From assembly GCF_017299535.1 (NCBI RefSeq), contig NZ_CP071238.1, positions 2,480,001-2,544,000 of the forward strand: a DNA stretch of 64,000 bases. Direction: 5' to 3'. This document shows positions 1 through 8,139 of the stretch, piece by piece. Source of the stretch: Serratia marcescens subsp. marcescens ATCC 13880. Lineage in GTDB: Bacteria; Pseudomonadota; Gammaproteobacteria; Enterobacterales; Enterobacteriaceae. The position numbers and the translations under genes are program-made. Position 1 is the stretch's first letter. Each line of letters begins with the position of its first letter. The notes beneath the pieces were generated by a model that saw nothing but the letters and a program-made list of their open reading frames with translations, did not search any database and was not told the DNA's origin.

Positions 1-789
1 CTGGGCGCCAAACTGATCCAGCGGACGACCCACGCCCTGAAACTGACCGACGACGGCGAGCGCTGTTACCGCCAGGCGCGGGGGCTGATCGAACAATGGC
101 AAAGCCTGGAAGAAGGGCTTGGCGGCGCGCGCGACGAACCGGTCGGCGTGTTGCGCGTGCGGGCGCCGCACGCATTCGGTCAAGATCAGCTGATCGGTCC
201 GTTGGGCGAGTATTTGCGGCGCTATCCGCAAACTTACGTTGAGTGGACGCTGAACGATCATTCTCCGGACTTTATTCCCGAGGGGGTGGATTGCGCCATT
301 CACGTCGGGGCGGTGACCGATCCGTCGGTCGTGGCGGTGTTGCTGGCGGAGGTGCCGCGCAGCACGGTGGCGTCACCGGCGCTGTTGGCTGAACGACCGG
401 CGATCGTCGATCTCGACGATTTAGCCTCATTGCCGTGGTTGGCGGTAAACAGTTTTTATCGTAATGAGGTCGTCTTGACTCACGCGACCAGCGGTGAACA
501 GCGGCGTTTCGACATCGCGCCGAGGTTGAGCACCGACAGCCTTTATGCGGCGCGCAAGGCGGCGCTGGAAGGGCTGGGCGTCGCGATCGTGTCGTCTTGG
601 GTGGTGAAAGAAGAATTGGCGCAAGGCGCTCTGCAGACGCTGTTACCCCTGTGGCGAGCCGAGCCACTGCCTATTTACCTGTTGTATCCCTACGCCAGCT
701 ATTATCCCGCGCGTTTACGCAAATTCATGGAAATGATGAAAGAAACGATGCCGCGCATTCTCGGCGCGCAGCCGCCGACGGGGCGCTGA
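1..789 (+). CDS. LysR-family regulator, 5' truncated by window edge
   Basis: The frame is open from base 1, so the gene begins upstream of the window; 262 codons are visible. The first residues (LGAKLIQRTTHALKLTDDGE) are the end of a LysR winged helix, the usual segment just after the recognition helix. The rest is the two-lobed effector-binding domain, starting at the typical LRVRAP strand and ending in the PARLRKFME helix. This is a LysR-type DNA-binding regulator acting in the cytoplasm. Its target is not visible because its usual divergent partner would lie to the left. It converges on the SelT-like gene with only 6 bp between the two stops. The family call is secure; ligand and regulon are unknown. 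Confidence 0.9.
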   Translation: MGAKLIQRTTHALKLTDDGERCYRQARGLIEQWQSLEEGLGGARDEPVGVLRVRAPHAFGQDQLIGPLGEYLRRYPQTYVEWTLNDHSPDFIPEGVDCAIHVGAVTDPSVVAVLLAEVPRSTVASPALLAERPAIVDLDDLASLPWLAVNSFYRNEVVLTHATSGEQRRFDIAPRLSTDSLYAARKAALEGLGVAIVSSWVVKEELAQGALQTLLPLWRAEPLPIYLLYPYASYYPARLRKFMEMMKETMPRILGAQPPTGR

Positions 790-795
790 CGGCCT

Positions 796-1089
796 TCAGT
801 GTCTGGCTTTTTTTCCGTCGCTGTGGCCGAGAGAACGATCGGGGAAGCTGTGATCGCGCAGCCGCTGCTTTAACTGCGCCGCATCGGGGAAGCCGCCGTC
901 AATCTTGCGATCCCAAATCATCACGCCATCGACGCTGATTTGGTAGACCCCGCCGGTGCCCGGCATCAGGGTGACGGAGGCGAGATCGTCGCCGAAGGTG
1001 TTCAGCAGCTCTTGCGCCATCCAGCCGGCGCGCAGCAGCCAGTTGCATTGTGAACAGTAGTGAATCGTAACGGCGGGTGCGTTTTTCAT
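796..1089 (-). CDS. SelT/SelW/SelH (Rdx) family protein
   Basis: A 97-residue cytoplasmic protein with a thioredoxin-like fold. Near the N-terminus is the family signature strand followed by C12-S-Q-C15, the CxxC equivalent of the CxxU motif of selenoproteins W and T. The later GTGGVYQISVDG and WDRKIDGGFPD stretches are also typical of bacterial Rdx proteins. Members are thought to be thiol-redox proteins, but their physiological substrate in bacteria is not established. Both redox positions are ordinary cysteines, so no selenocysteine is needed. It is monocistronic here, convergent with the LysR gene. Family assignment is firm, function is open. Confidence 0.85.
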   Translation of the reverse strand: MKNAPAVTIHYCSQCNWLLRAGWMAQELLNTFGDDLASVTLMPGTGGVYQISVDGVMIWDRKIDGGFPDAAQLKQRLRDHSFPDRSLGHSDGKKARH

Positions 1090-1216
1090 CGTTGATCGAC
1101 CGGTTAGTGGTGACGGCTTGCAATCTGCCTGCGGGCTCGCAAGCGATGGTGGCTGTGTATCGCCAAATAGTCAAGCGCCTGCTGCGGCCAGAGCGACAAG
1201 GGGAGCCGCGTGCTCG

Positions 1217-2455
1217 TCACGGCCGCTTGCTTCCGGCAAACCATTCAACCCCGCGCAGCATGCCCGCCCAATAAAACCGGGGCAAAAACCAGGCTTTCAG
1301 CCACCAGGCCATAAGGCTGGGCTGGGTGGCGTCGAGCAGTGGAAACGTGGGCAGCAATTTACCGTCATAGCCAAACTCCGCCAGCACAACTTTGCCTTTC
1401 TCGACCGTCAATGGACAGGAACCATAACCATCATAATGGGCTGTGAGAGGCGTGCCATGAATACGTGCCGCGACGTTTTCCGCCACCACCACCACCTGCT
1501 TTCGCGCTGCCGCCAGGGTTTTGGCGTTTGGCGTTGAGCAACAGTCGCCTACCGCAAAAATATCCGGCCAATGCTTATGTTGCAGCGTCAATTTATCCAC
1601 ATCGCACCAGCCGGCGCCATCCGCGAGTCCGCTTTGCGAAATAAACGCCGGGGCTGATTGTGGCGGCACCACGTGAAGCATATCGAAGGGCAGGGTTAAC
1701 TCGCGTTTTTCTTCTTCATTTGCCTCCACGGCGAATATCGCTTGCCGATTTTCGCCATCTATACGGATTAAATTATGATTGAAGTTGACCTGTGCACGGT
1801 ATTTTTCCAAATAGCCGCTCAGCGGAGGGACAAATTGCGGAATGCCGAAAACCGCCGTGCCCGCAAGGCAGAAATTGACGTTAATATTATTCAGGGTGCC
1901 TTGGCGGCGCCAGTGGTCGCATGACAGATACAAGGCTTTTTGCGGTGCGCCGGCGCATTTTATGGGTAACATCGGTTGAGAAAATATAGCCTGGCCGCCT
2001 TTCATTTCCCGGACCAGTTTCCAGGTGTATTCGGCAAGGTCAAAGCGATAATTAGAGGTGACGCCGTTTAATCCCAGGGTTTCTTCAAGGCCCTCTATTT
2101 TATCCCAGCGTAAAACGAGGCCGCAGGCAACAATAAGAAAGTCATAGTTTATTTTCTGCCCTTGGCGGGTCTCGATGTATTTTTGACTGGGCTCAACCCT
2201 GACAACGCTATCCTGTACCCATGCGGTACCTGAGGGCAGGACAGCGCGCATGGAACGCCGTGTTTTATTGATATCAAACAGCCCGCCGCCCACCAGGGTC
2301 CATGCCGGTTGATAATAATGGCAGTCGCTAGGTTCAATTACCGTTATATCAATGCCTTTAACTCGCTTCCTTATGCTTGCCACGACGCTTATTCCAGATG
2401 AACCACCGCCAATAACAACAACTTTCTTCTTGGTGTTTATTTTTTCCGGTTTCAT
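1217..2455 (-). CDS. Sulfide:quinone oxidoreductase-like FAD protein
   Basis: A 412-residue flavoprotein of the SQR family. An N-terminal FAD-binding Rossmann motif (VVVIGGGSSG, about residues 12-21) is followed by the YYQPAWTLVGGG segment characteristic of SQRs. Conserved cysteines lie in VACGLVLRWDK and KCAGAPQKALYL, and a second dinucleotide-binding region ends at FAVGDCCSTPNAKT. Members oxidise sulfide to persulfide or polysulfide and pass electrons to quinone at the inner membrane. It is divergently transcribed from a TauE-type exporter and the Blh persulfide dioxygenase, which together make a sulfide-detoxification module. No ArsR/BigR repressor gene is adjacent. A good ribosome site (AAGGAGGCC) precedes the ATG. 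Confidence 0.88.
   Translation of the reverse strand: MKPEKINTKKKVVVIGGGSSGISVVASIRKRVKGIDITVIEPSDCHYYQPAWTLVGGGLFDINKTRRSMRAVLPSGTAWVQDSVVRVEPSQKYIETRQGQKINYDFLIVACGLVLRWDKIEGLEETLGLNGVTSNYRFDLAEYTWKLVREMKGGQAIFSQPMLPIKCAGAPQKALYLSCDHWRRQGTLNNINVNFCLAGTAVFGIPQFVPPLSGYLEKYRAQVNFNHNLIRIDGENRQAIFAVEANEEEKRELTLPFDMLHVVPPQSAPAFISQSGLADGAGWCDVDKLTLQHKHWPDIFAVGDCCSTPNAKTLAAARKQVVVVAENVAARIHGTPLTAHYDGYGSCPLTVEKGKVVLAEFGYDGKLLPTFPLLDATQPSLMAWWLKAWFLPRFYWAGMLRGVEWFAGSKRP
1688..1695 (+). other. KOPS-type octamer
   Basis: GGGCAGGG fits the FtsK-orienting consensus GGGNAGGG and points rightward, toward the dif site at 63237-63264. It lies inside the SQR-like gene. Confidence 0.5.
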
Positions 2456-2520
2456 GCAGGCCTCCTTTCATAAGAAAGTAGGGGGTTAATGCCCAGATTA
2501 AAAGGGAATTCATAGAACTT

Positions 2521-2620
2521 ATGGTTATATTAAAAATCACATATTCGATTTGGCTATATGTAATAGCTAAATGTAATAAGTTATTTGACAATCAATGCGA
2601 ACTGATCGTTAATAAATACC
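2521..2620. promoter_or_regulatory. AT-rich divergent control region of sulfide module
   Basis: This stretch between the SQR gene and the exporter is much more AT-rich than its surroundings. It contains an inverted repeat ACATAT (2539-2544) and ATATGT (2556-2561). A rightward promoter is suggested by TTGACA at 2585-2590 with a TTAAT-type -10 near 2608-2614. AT-rich palindromes of this sort are known operators of BigR/YgaV-type ArsR repressors of sulfide operons; that assignment here is inference. Confidence 0.45.
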
Positions 2621-2646
2621 ACAAACACCGTTCAGGAATTAACCCA

Positions 2647-3432
2647 TTGGATTTTTTCCATTTTACTTTTTATACCCTGATGTTATTGGTGATAACCGGA
2701 GGAATAGTCGGATTTCTCTTGGCCCTGACAGGCGGAGGCGGCTCCATCGTTTGTGTGCCGCTGCTGCTGTATATGGTGCAAATCCCGGATACGCATTTGG
2801 TGATAGGCACCAGCGCCATGTCCGTCGCCGTCAGCGCGCTGCTCAACCTTTTTGCGCACGCCGCCAAAGGAAACGTCCGGTGGCGAACCGGCATTGTCGT
2901 GTCGCTGGTCGCGGTGGCCGGCACGCTGGCAGGTTCACAAATGGGAAAAATTACGGACGGGCGCTATCTAACCCTGCCTTTCGCTTTGCTGATGCTGATT
3001 GTCGCCGGATTAACGCTGAAAAAAAATCACCGGGCCGGCAACGGATTGGCTTCTCCTGATGCGGCCTTTCATCCCGCCATCGTGTGGCCCTGCGTGTTGG
3101 CGCTGGGCGCGGTGGCCGGCTTTCTGGGGATCGGCGGCGGATTTTTAGTGGTGCCGGCGCTGCTCTGGTTTTTCCGCTTTTCGCTGCTTGAAGCGGTGGC
3201 CACCTCGCTGGTGGTGGTTTCTGCCATGGGTTTATCGACGAGCGCAAGCTATGCCTTGTCCGGCAAGGTGTCGCTCGTCATCACGTGCTGGCTGATCGTC
3301 GGCGGTGTTCTGGGGGGCGTCGTGGGGGTTGCGCTCACCGAGCGCCTGAAGAAACGCGAGGACATTATCCGTGTGCTCTACGCCGCCATGCTCTTGGTGC
3401 TGGCCCTTTATATGCTTTTTAAAAGCTTATAA
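2647..3432 (+). CDS. TauE/SafE (TSUP) family sulfur-anion exporter
   Basis: An integral inner-membrane protein of about 261 residues with the duplicated TSUP architecture. Each half starts with a glycine-rich hydrophobic segment (GGIVGFLLALTGGGGS and GAVAGFLGIGGGF), and about eight membrane spans are predictable. TSUP proteins move sulfite, thiosulfate or related anions. Start choice is uncertain. The frame is open back to an ATG at 2521, but that would put codons over the promoter-like region. TTG at 2647 has AGGA 9 bases upstream, and ATG at 2680 has no ribosome site. It is 16 bp ahead of blh, so it probably exports sulfite made by that enzyme. Confidence 0.87.
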   Translation: MDFFHFTFYTLMLLVITGGIVGFLLALTGGGGSIVCVPLLLYMVQIPDTHLVIGTSAMSVAVSALLNLFAHAAKGNVRWRTGIVVSLVAVAGTLAGSQMGKITDGRYLTLPFALLMLIVAGLTLKKNHRAGNGLASPDAAFHPAIVWPCVLALGAVAGFLGIGGGFLVVPALLWFFRFSLLEAVATSLVVVSAMGLSTSASYALSGKVSLVITCWLIVGGVLGGVVGVALTERLKKREDIIRVLYAAMLLVLALYMLFKSL

Positions 3433-3448
3433 GACAGAAGGAAAAAAT

Positions 3449-4738
3449 ATGCGCATCCGTACATACCATCATCAGCTCTCCTTTTCGGGGGCGCCCGCAG
3501 CGAGTGATTTCGCTACCCTGCATCAACAAGGCTACCGGCTTATCGTCAACAACCGGCCGGACGAAGAGCCGGGAGAGTATCTTGACCATCAGCAAGAGAA
3601 AGCGTTGGCTGAACAAGGGGGGATGCGTTACGTCTATCTCCCTTATACGTTCGATACGCTGACCTGGGAGACCGTTTACACCTTCCAGTTTCTGTTGCGG
3701 CAAGGCAAGAAGACCCTGGCGCATTGCAGGAGCGGGGCGCGCTCGGCTTGCCTCACTCTGCTGTATGCGCTGCGTGAAGGGCGGATCGATGAAGCGCAAT
3801 TCCGCAGCCAATGCGAAGAATATGGCGCGGATGCCGATAAGGCGCTCAGTTGGTATCGCCGGCATCAGCCCGTTCAGTCTCATGCGGAAGTGCATGCGTT
3901 TTATGAGCCGGAAAGCGGCAGCCTGCAGTATGTCGTCGCCGATCCCAAGGCGCGTCGCTGCGCCATCATCGATCCGGTGCTGGATTTTGATCGCCGATCG
4001 GGCACGGTCTCGCATCAGCAGGCCCGCACCATTTTAAGCTTTATCCAGCAGCGAGGATGGGGAGTGGCCTGGGTGCTGGATACGCACCCGCATGCCGACC
4101 ATTTTTCTGCCGCCACCTGGCTGGCGCAGAAAACCGGCGCCCTTACCGGCATAGGCGAAAAAATTACCGCCGTGCAGGGGCTGTGGCAAGACATCTATAA
4201 TTTGAAAGAATTGCCTCCCGCCGAGACCCTGTGGGATGCGCTGTTTGCGGATGGGGACGTCTTTTTTATCGGCAACCTGCGCGCTGAAGTCTTGCTGTCT
4301 CCTGGCCACACGCTGGCGTCCGTCACTTATCACATTGCCGATGCGGCGTTTATTCACGATACGTTTTTCATGCCGGACAGCGGCACCGCAAGGGCCGATT
4401 TCCCCGGCGGAAATGCGGAAGCCCTGTGGGATTCGTTGCAGCGGATCTTGAGCCTGCCTGCGGATACCCGCCTGTTTACCGGCCATGATTACCGCCCGGC
4501 GGGGCGTGAGGCCCGGTGGGAAAGCACTGTGAGAGAGCAGCGCGAGAACAACCCCTGGGTGGCTAACATGGATAAAGCTCAATTTATCGCGCAAAGAAAG
4601 CAGCGAGACGCCACGTTGCCGCATCCGGAATTGATGCTGATGGCGCTGCAGGTCAACATTCGCGGCGGCGTACTGCCTGATTGCGAAGATGATGGGCGGC
4701 ACTACCTCAAAATTCCTGTTAATCGCTTCAAGGGATGA
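3449..4738 (+). CDS. blh: Blh: sulfurtransferase-persulfide dioxygenase fusion
   Basis: A 429-residue two-domain enzyme. Residues 1-135 form a DUF442/phosphatase-like sulfurtransferase domain with catalytic Cys93 in AHCRSGARS. Residues about 145-380 form an ETHE1-like metallo-beta-lactamase domain with metal ligands in THPHADH (H213, H215, D217, H218), H287, D304 and H346. This arrangement is that of Blh from the bigR operon of Xylella and Agrobacterium, which oxidises glutathione persulfide to sulfite. The start at 3449 has AGAAGGA upstream. It is second in an operon with the TSUP exporter and divergent from SQR: SQR makes persulfide, Blh oxidises it, TSUP exports sulfite. No BigR gene lies alongside. 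Confidence 0.9.
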   Translation: MRIRTYHHQLSFSGAPAASDFATLHQQGYRLIVNNRPDEEPGEYLDHQQEKALAEQGGMRYVYLPYTFDTLTWETVYTFQFLLRQGKKTLAHCRSGARSACLTLLYALREGRIDEAQFRSQCEEYGADADKALSWYRRHQPVQSHAEVHAFYEPESGSLQYVVADPKARRCAIIDPVLDFDRRSGTVSHQQARTILSFIQQRGWGVAWVLDTHPHADHFSAATWLAQKTGALTGIGEKITAVQGLWQDIYNLKELPPAETLWDALFADGDVFFIGNLRAEVLLSPGHTLASVTYHIADAAFIHDTFFMPDSGTARADFPGGNAEALWDSLQRILSLPADTRLFTGHDYRPAGREARWESTVREQRENNPWVANMDKAQFIAQRKQRDATLPHPELMLMALQVNIRGGVLPDCEDDGRHYLKIPVNRFKG

Positions 4739-4803
4739 ATCAAACAGCAAAATTTCAGGCGGAATAGGCAGAAATCATCGGCGCCGGCAGCAGGGGCGCG
4801 GTG

Positions 4804-5004
4804 TCAGCGGTTGGATGTTTGTTTTGCGGCGATCCGGTTGATGCCATACAGCAAAATAACGCTGACGCCGCTCACGAGCAGCGAACGCAACAAGCCACTC
4901 ATCTCCTGGGTTAGGCCCCAGCTATCCAGCGCCATAAAGAGCGCAACGGTAAGCAGCACCGCCAGTGGCACGCTCCACCAGCGGAACTGTATTTTGGAGA
5001 GCAT
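4804..5004 (-). CDS. Small two-span membrane protein, unknown function
   Basis: A 66-residue protein with two hydrophobic segments (about residues 11-27 and 38-57) separated by a short polar loop, ending in a basic and polar tail, so it is probably a small inner-membrane protein. The ATG at 5004 is preferred because AAGGGG lies 9 bases upstream; an in-frame ATG at 5022 would add six residues. I do not recognise a family. It stands alone between blh (convergent) and adhP (divergent). Its high-GC codon use agrees with its neighbours, supporting a real gene. Confidence 0.6.
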   Translation of the reverse strand: MLSKIQFRWWSVPLAVLLTVALFMALDSWGLTQEMSGLLRSLLVSGVSVILLYGINRIAAKQTSNR

Positions 5005-5271
5005 GTGCAGTTGCCCCTTCATTTTGCGTTGGTGCTCCGATCGTGCCTCGTTGATGACCCGTAGGCACCCTGACTTTTTTTATCATCCGCCGCCGCTGGG
5101 GCGGCTGTCAATCCGAATGAGATCGCGCCGTCTGTTAATGGTTTTTTATGAAATAATCAGACTGATTCATATTTAATTATTTGTTTTTACACAAAACACG
5201 CGGCGCTTGCCCTCGCCGAATACAGTCACTACATTAACAACTGTACTTCCCACACTGCTAAGGAAAACACC

Positions 5272-6288
5272 ATGAAAGCTGCCGTAGTGACGAAAAACCA
5301 TACCGTAGACATTCAGGATAAAGTGCTGCGCCCGCTGAAGCACGGCGAAGCGGCGTTGAAAATGGAGTGTTGCGGGGTGTGCCACACCGATTTGCACGTG
5401 AAAAACGGCGATTTCGGCGAGGTGCCGGGCATTACGTTGGGGCATGAGGGCATCGGCGTGGTCTCCGCCGTCGGTGAGGGCGTCACCTCGTTAAAAGTGG
5501 GTGACCGCGCCAGCGTCGCCTGGTTTTACCAGGGGTGCGGCCATTGCGAATACTGCGTCAGCGGCAACGAGACCCTGTGCCGCTCGGTGAAAAACGCCGG
5601 CTACAGCGTTGACGGCGGTATGGCGGAAGAGTGCATCGTGGTGGCGGACTACGCGGTGAAAGTGCCGGATGGGCTCGATTCTTTCGCCGCCAGCAGCATC
5701 ACCTGCGCCGGCGTCACCACCTACAAGGCGGTGAAGATTTCCGATATCAAACCGGGGCAGTGGATCGCCATTTATGGGCTTGGCGGGCTAGGCAACCTGG
5801 CGTTGCAGTACGCCAAGAACGTGTTTAACGCCAAAGTGATCGCCATCGACGTCAACGACGGTCAGTTGGAGTTCGCCAAACAGATCGGCGCCGATCTGAC
5901 CATCAACTCCAAAACGCAAAACGCGGAGGAGATCATTCAACAGCAAACCGGCGGCGCTCACGCGGCGGTGGTGACGGCGGTGGCGAAAGCCGCCTTCAAC
6001 TCGGCGGTGAATGCGGTGCGCGCCGGCGGTAAAGTGGTGGCCGTGGGGCTGCCGCCGGAGAGCATGGATCTGAGCATTCCGCGCCTGGTGCTGGACGGCA
6101 TTCAGGTGGTGGGGTCGCTGGTGGGCACGCGCGAAGATCTGAAGGAGGCGTTCCAGTTCGCCGCGGAAGGCAAGGTGACGCCGAAAGTGACCAAGCGGCC
6201 GCTGAGGGATATCAACGCCATCTTCGACGAGATGAAGGCGGGCACCATTCGCGGTCGCATGGTGATCGATCTCGGCATGGCGAAGTAG
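5272..6288 (+). CDS. adhP: Zinc-dependent alcohol dehydrogenase AdhP
   Basis: A 338-residue medium-chain dehydrogenase, the usual length for AdhP, oxidising ethanol and other primary alcohols to aldehydes with NAD. Catalytic zinc ligands are visible as C37 (GVCHTD), H58-E59 (GHE) and C145. The structural zinc site is C89, C92, C95 and C103. The NAD-binding motif GLGGLG is at 169-174. AAGGA precedes the start. The convergent downstream gene is an aldehyde dehydrogenase, separated by a shared bidirectional terminator, so the pair can take alcohol through aldehyde to acid although they are separate transcription units. Confidence 0.95.
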   Translation: MKAAVVTKNHTVDIQDKVLRPLKHGEAALKMECCGVCHTDLHVKNGDFGEVPGITLGHEGIGVVSAVGEGVTSLKVGDRASVAWFYQGCGHCEYCVSGNETLCRSVKNAGYSVDGGMAEECIVVADYAVKVPDGLDSFAASSITCAGVTTYKAVKISDIKPGQWIAIYGLGGLGNLALQYAKNVFNAKVIAIDVNDGQLEFAKQIGADLTINSKTQNAEEIIQQQTGGAHAAVVTAVAKAAFNSAVNAVRAGGKVVAVGLPPESMDLSIPRLVLDGIQVVGSLVGTREDLKEAFQFAAEGKVTPKVTKRPLRDINAIFDEMKAGTIRGRMVIDLGMAK

Positions 6289-6300
6289 GCCACGCGCAAA

Positions 6301-6328
6301 AAGAAGGCCACCTGCGGGTGGCCTTCTT
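6301..6328. terminator. Bidirectional terminator between adhP and aldehyde dehydrogenase
   Basis: A perfect 12-bp stem (AAGAAGGCCACC with GGTGGCCTTCTT) around a TGCG loop. On the minus strand it runs into TTCTTTTT, so it terminates the aldehyde dehydrogenase well; on the plus strand the T tract is short. Confidence 0.85.
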
Positions 6329-6343
6329 GTCATTACGCCGGGT

Positions 6344-7864
6344 TCAGAACAGGCCCAGCGGCTTGGCGTCGTAGCTGACCAGCAGGTTTTTCACCTGTTG
6401 ATAGTGCGATAGCGCAGCCTTGTGGGTCTCGCGCCCGATGCCGGAGTTCTTGTAGCCGCCGAACGCGGCGTGCGCCGGGTACAGGTGGTAGCAGTTGGTC
6501 CATACGCGCCCGGCCTTGATCGCGCGGCCCATGCGGTAAGCGCGGTTGATGTCGCGGGTCCACAGCCCGGCGCCCAGCCCGAACTCGGTGTCGTTGGCCA
6601 GCGCCAGGGCTTCGGCCTCATCCTTGAAGGTGGTGACGCCAATCACCGGCCCGAAGATCTCCTCGCGGAAGAAACGCATGCTGTTGTTGCCGGTAATCAG
6701 CGTCGGCTGCAGGTAGAAACCGTTTTGCACTTCGTCGCCGCGCTGGGCGGGCTCGCCGCCCGCAACGATTTTGCCCCCCTCGTTTTTAGCGATGTCGATG
6801 TAGGACAGGATCTTGTCGTACTGCTGTTTTGACGCCTGGGCGCCGATCATGGTCTCGGTGTCGAAGGGATCGCCCTGGCGGATGGTAGCGATACGCGCCA
6901 GCACTTTCTCCATAAACTGCGGGTAGATGGATTCCTGGATCAGCGCGCGTGAAGGGCAGGTGCACACCTCCCCCTGATTGAAGAAGCCGAGCACCAGCCC
7001 CTCAACCGCTTTGTCGATAAACTCCGGTTCCGCCTGCATGATGTCTTCAAAATAAATGTTCGGCGATTTTCCGCCCAGCTCGACGGTGCTGGGGATGATG
7101 TTCTCCGCCGCACAGGCGAGGATGTGGCGGCCGACCGGCGTGGATCCGGTGAAGGCGATTTTTTCGATGCGTTTGCTGCGCGCCAGCGCTTCGCCGGCCT
7201 CGCCGCCGAAACCTTGCACGACGTTGAGCACGCCCGGCGGCAGCAGATCGCCGATCTCTTCCATCAGCACGCTGATGCCGAGCGGCGTTTGTTCCGCCGG
7301 CTTCAGCACCACGCAGTTACCGCCCGCCAGCGCTGGCGCCAGTTTCCAGGCGGCCATCAGCAGTGGGAAGTTCCACGGAATGATCTGGCCGACCACGCCC
7401 AGCGGTTCATAGATATGGTAAGCCACGGTGTTCTGGTCGATCTCCGCCGCGGTGCCTTCCTGCGCGCGCAGGCAGCCGGCGAAGTAACGGAAATGGTCGA
7501 CCGCCAACGGCAGATCGGCATTCAGGGTTTCGCGGATCGGTTTGCCGTTGTCCCAGGTTTCGGTCAGCGCCAGCATCTCCAGCCGCGATTCGATGCGATC
7601 GGCGATCGCCAGCAGCACGTTGGAACGCTCCTGCACGCTGGTTTTGCCCCAGGCGTCCGCCGCCGCATGCGCCGCGTCAAGCGCCAGCTCGATGTCTTTG
7701 GCGTCGGAACGCGGGAATTCGGCGATCGGCTGGCCGGTCACCGGCGAGGTGTTGGTGAAGTAGTTGCCGGATACCGGTTCGACAAATTTGCCGCCAATGT
7801 AGTTGCCATAGCGTTTACGGAACGAAACCAGCGAGCCAGGCAAACCGGGGTGAACATATTTCAT
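6344..7864 (-). CDS. NAD-dependent aldehyde dehydrogenase (AldB/ExaC type)
   Basis: A 506-residue ALDH, the exact size class of AldB/ExaC. It shows the PWNFPLLM substrate-tunnel motif (about 163-170), the NAD-binding FTGSTPVG (238-245), the general base E262 in ELGGKSPN and the catalytic Cys301 in NQGEVC. The open frame extends upstream, but ATG at 7864 with AGAGGTG upstream is the clear start. Upstream lies a near-consensus sigma-54 promoter and a divergent gene for an AcoR-type sigma-54 activator. Expression is therefore probably induced by an aldehyde, alcohol or ketone signal. It probably oxidises acetaldehyde or similar aldehydes and complements AdhP. The preferred substrate cannot be read from sequence. 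Confidence 0.93.
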   Translation of the reverse strand: MKYVHPGLPGSLVSFRKRYGNYIGGKFVEPVSGNYFTNTSPVTGQPIAEFPRSDAKDIELALDAAHAAADAWGKTSVQERSNVLLAIADRIESRLEMLALTETWDNGKPIRETLNADLPLAVDHFRYFAGCLRAQEGTAAEIDQNTVAYHIYEPLGVVGQIIPWNFPLLMAAWKLAPALAGGNCVVLKPAEQTPLGISVLMEEIGDLLPPGVLNVVQGFGGEAGEALARSKRIEKIAFTGSTPVGRHILACAAENIIPSTVELGGKSPNIYFEDIMQAEPEFIDKAVEGLVLGFFNQGEVCTCPSRALIQESIYPQFMEKVLARIATIRQGDPFDTETMIGAQASKQQYDKILSYIDIAKNEGGKIVAGGEPAQRGDEVQNGFYLQPTLITGNNSMRFFREEIFGPVIGVTTFKDEAEALALANDTEFGLGAGLWTRDINRAYRMGRAIKAGRVWTNCYHLYPAHAAFGGYKNSGIGRETHKAALSHYQQVKNLLVSYDAKPLGLF

Positions 7865-7943
7865 GTGAAGCACCTCTCTGCAGATGATAACCGGCGCTAT
7901 TGCGCTGCGCCTGTGAGTGCGGCCTGTCGCCGCAGCACAGAGA

Positions 7944-7960
7944 AGCACGCCCCGTGCCAG
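7944..7960 (-). promoter_or_regulatory. Sigma-54 (-24/-12) promoter of aldehyde dehydrogenase
   Basis: On the minus strand the sequence reads CTGGCACGGGGCGTGCT. It matches the RpoN consensus (YTGGCACGrNNNTTGCW) everywhere except one position next to the -12 GC. The spacing of GG to GC is correct. It lies about 80 bases upstream of the ATG at 7864. Confidence 0.85.
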
Positions 7961-8073
7961 ATTAGCGATGGACGTAGCATTAGTAAAAAAATGGCTATTT
8001 ATTAAAATGTTAGGCATTGGAAGGGGTAAGGTAATCGAGCGGTGCCGCGACCGCCGATGATTTTTTGTGTCCC

Positions 8074-8118
8074 GTGTCGCAACGACTGGTACACATTTAT
8101 GATACACATTTGCAACAC
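8074..8118. promoter_or_regulatory. Candidate enhancer site for the sigma-54 activator
   Basis: GTGTCGCAA (8074-8082) and its inverted relative TTGCAACAC (8110-8118) flank a stretch with repeated ACACATTT. The pair lies about 115-175 bases upstream of the sigma-54 promoter and just before the activator's own start. This is the usual place for the upstream activating sequence of an AcoR-like protein. Binding is inferred. Confidence 0.5.
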
Positions 8119-8139
8119 TCGCGAACGGGGGAGAAACGC

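Noticed and set aside
2521..2679. The longest TSUP frame starting at ATG 2521
   Set aside because: The extension covers an AT-rich promoter-like region and lacks a ribosome site; a later start is preferred.
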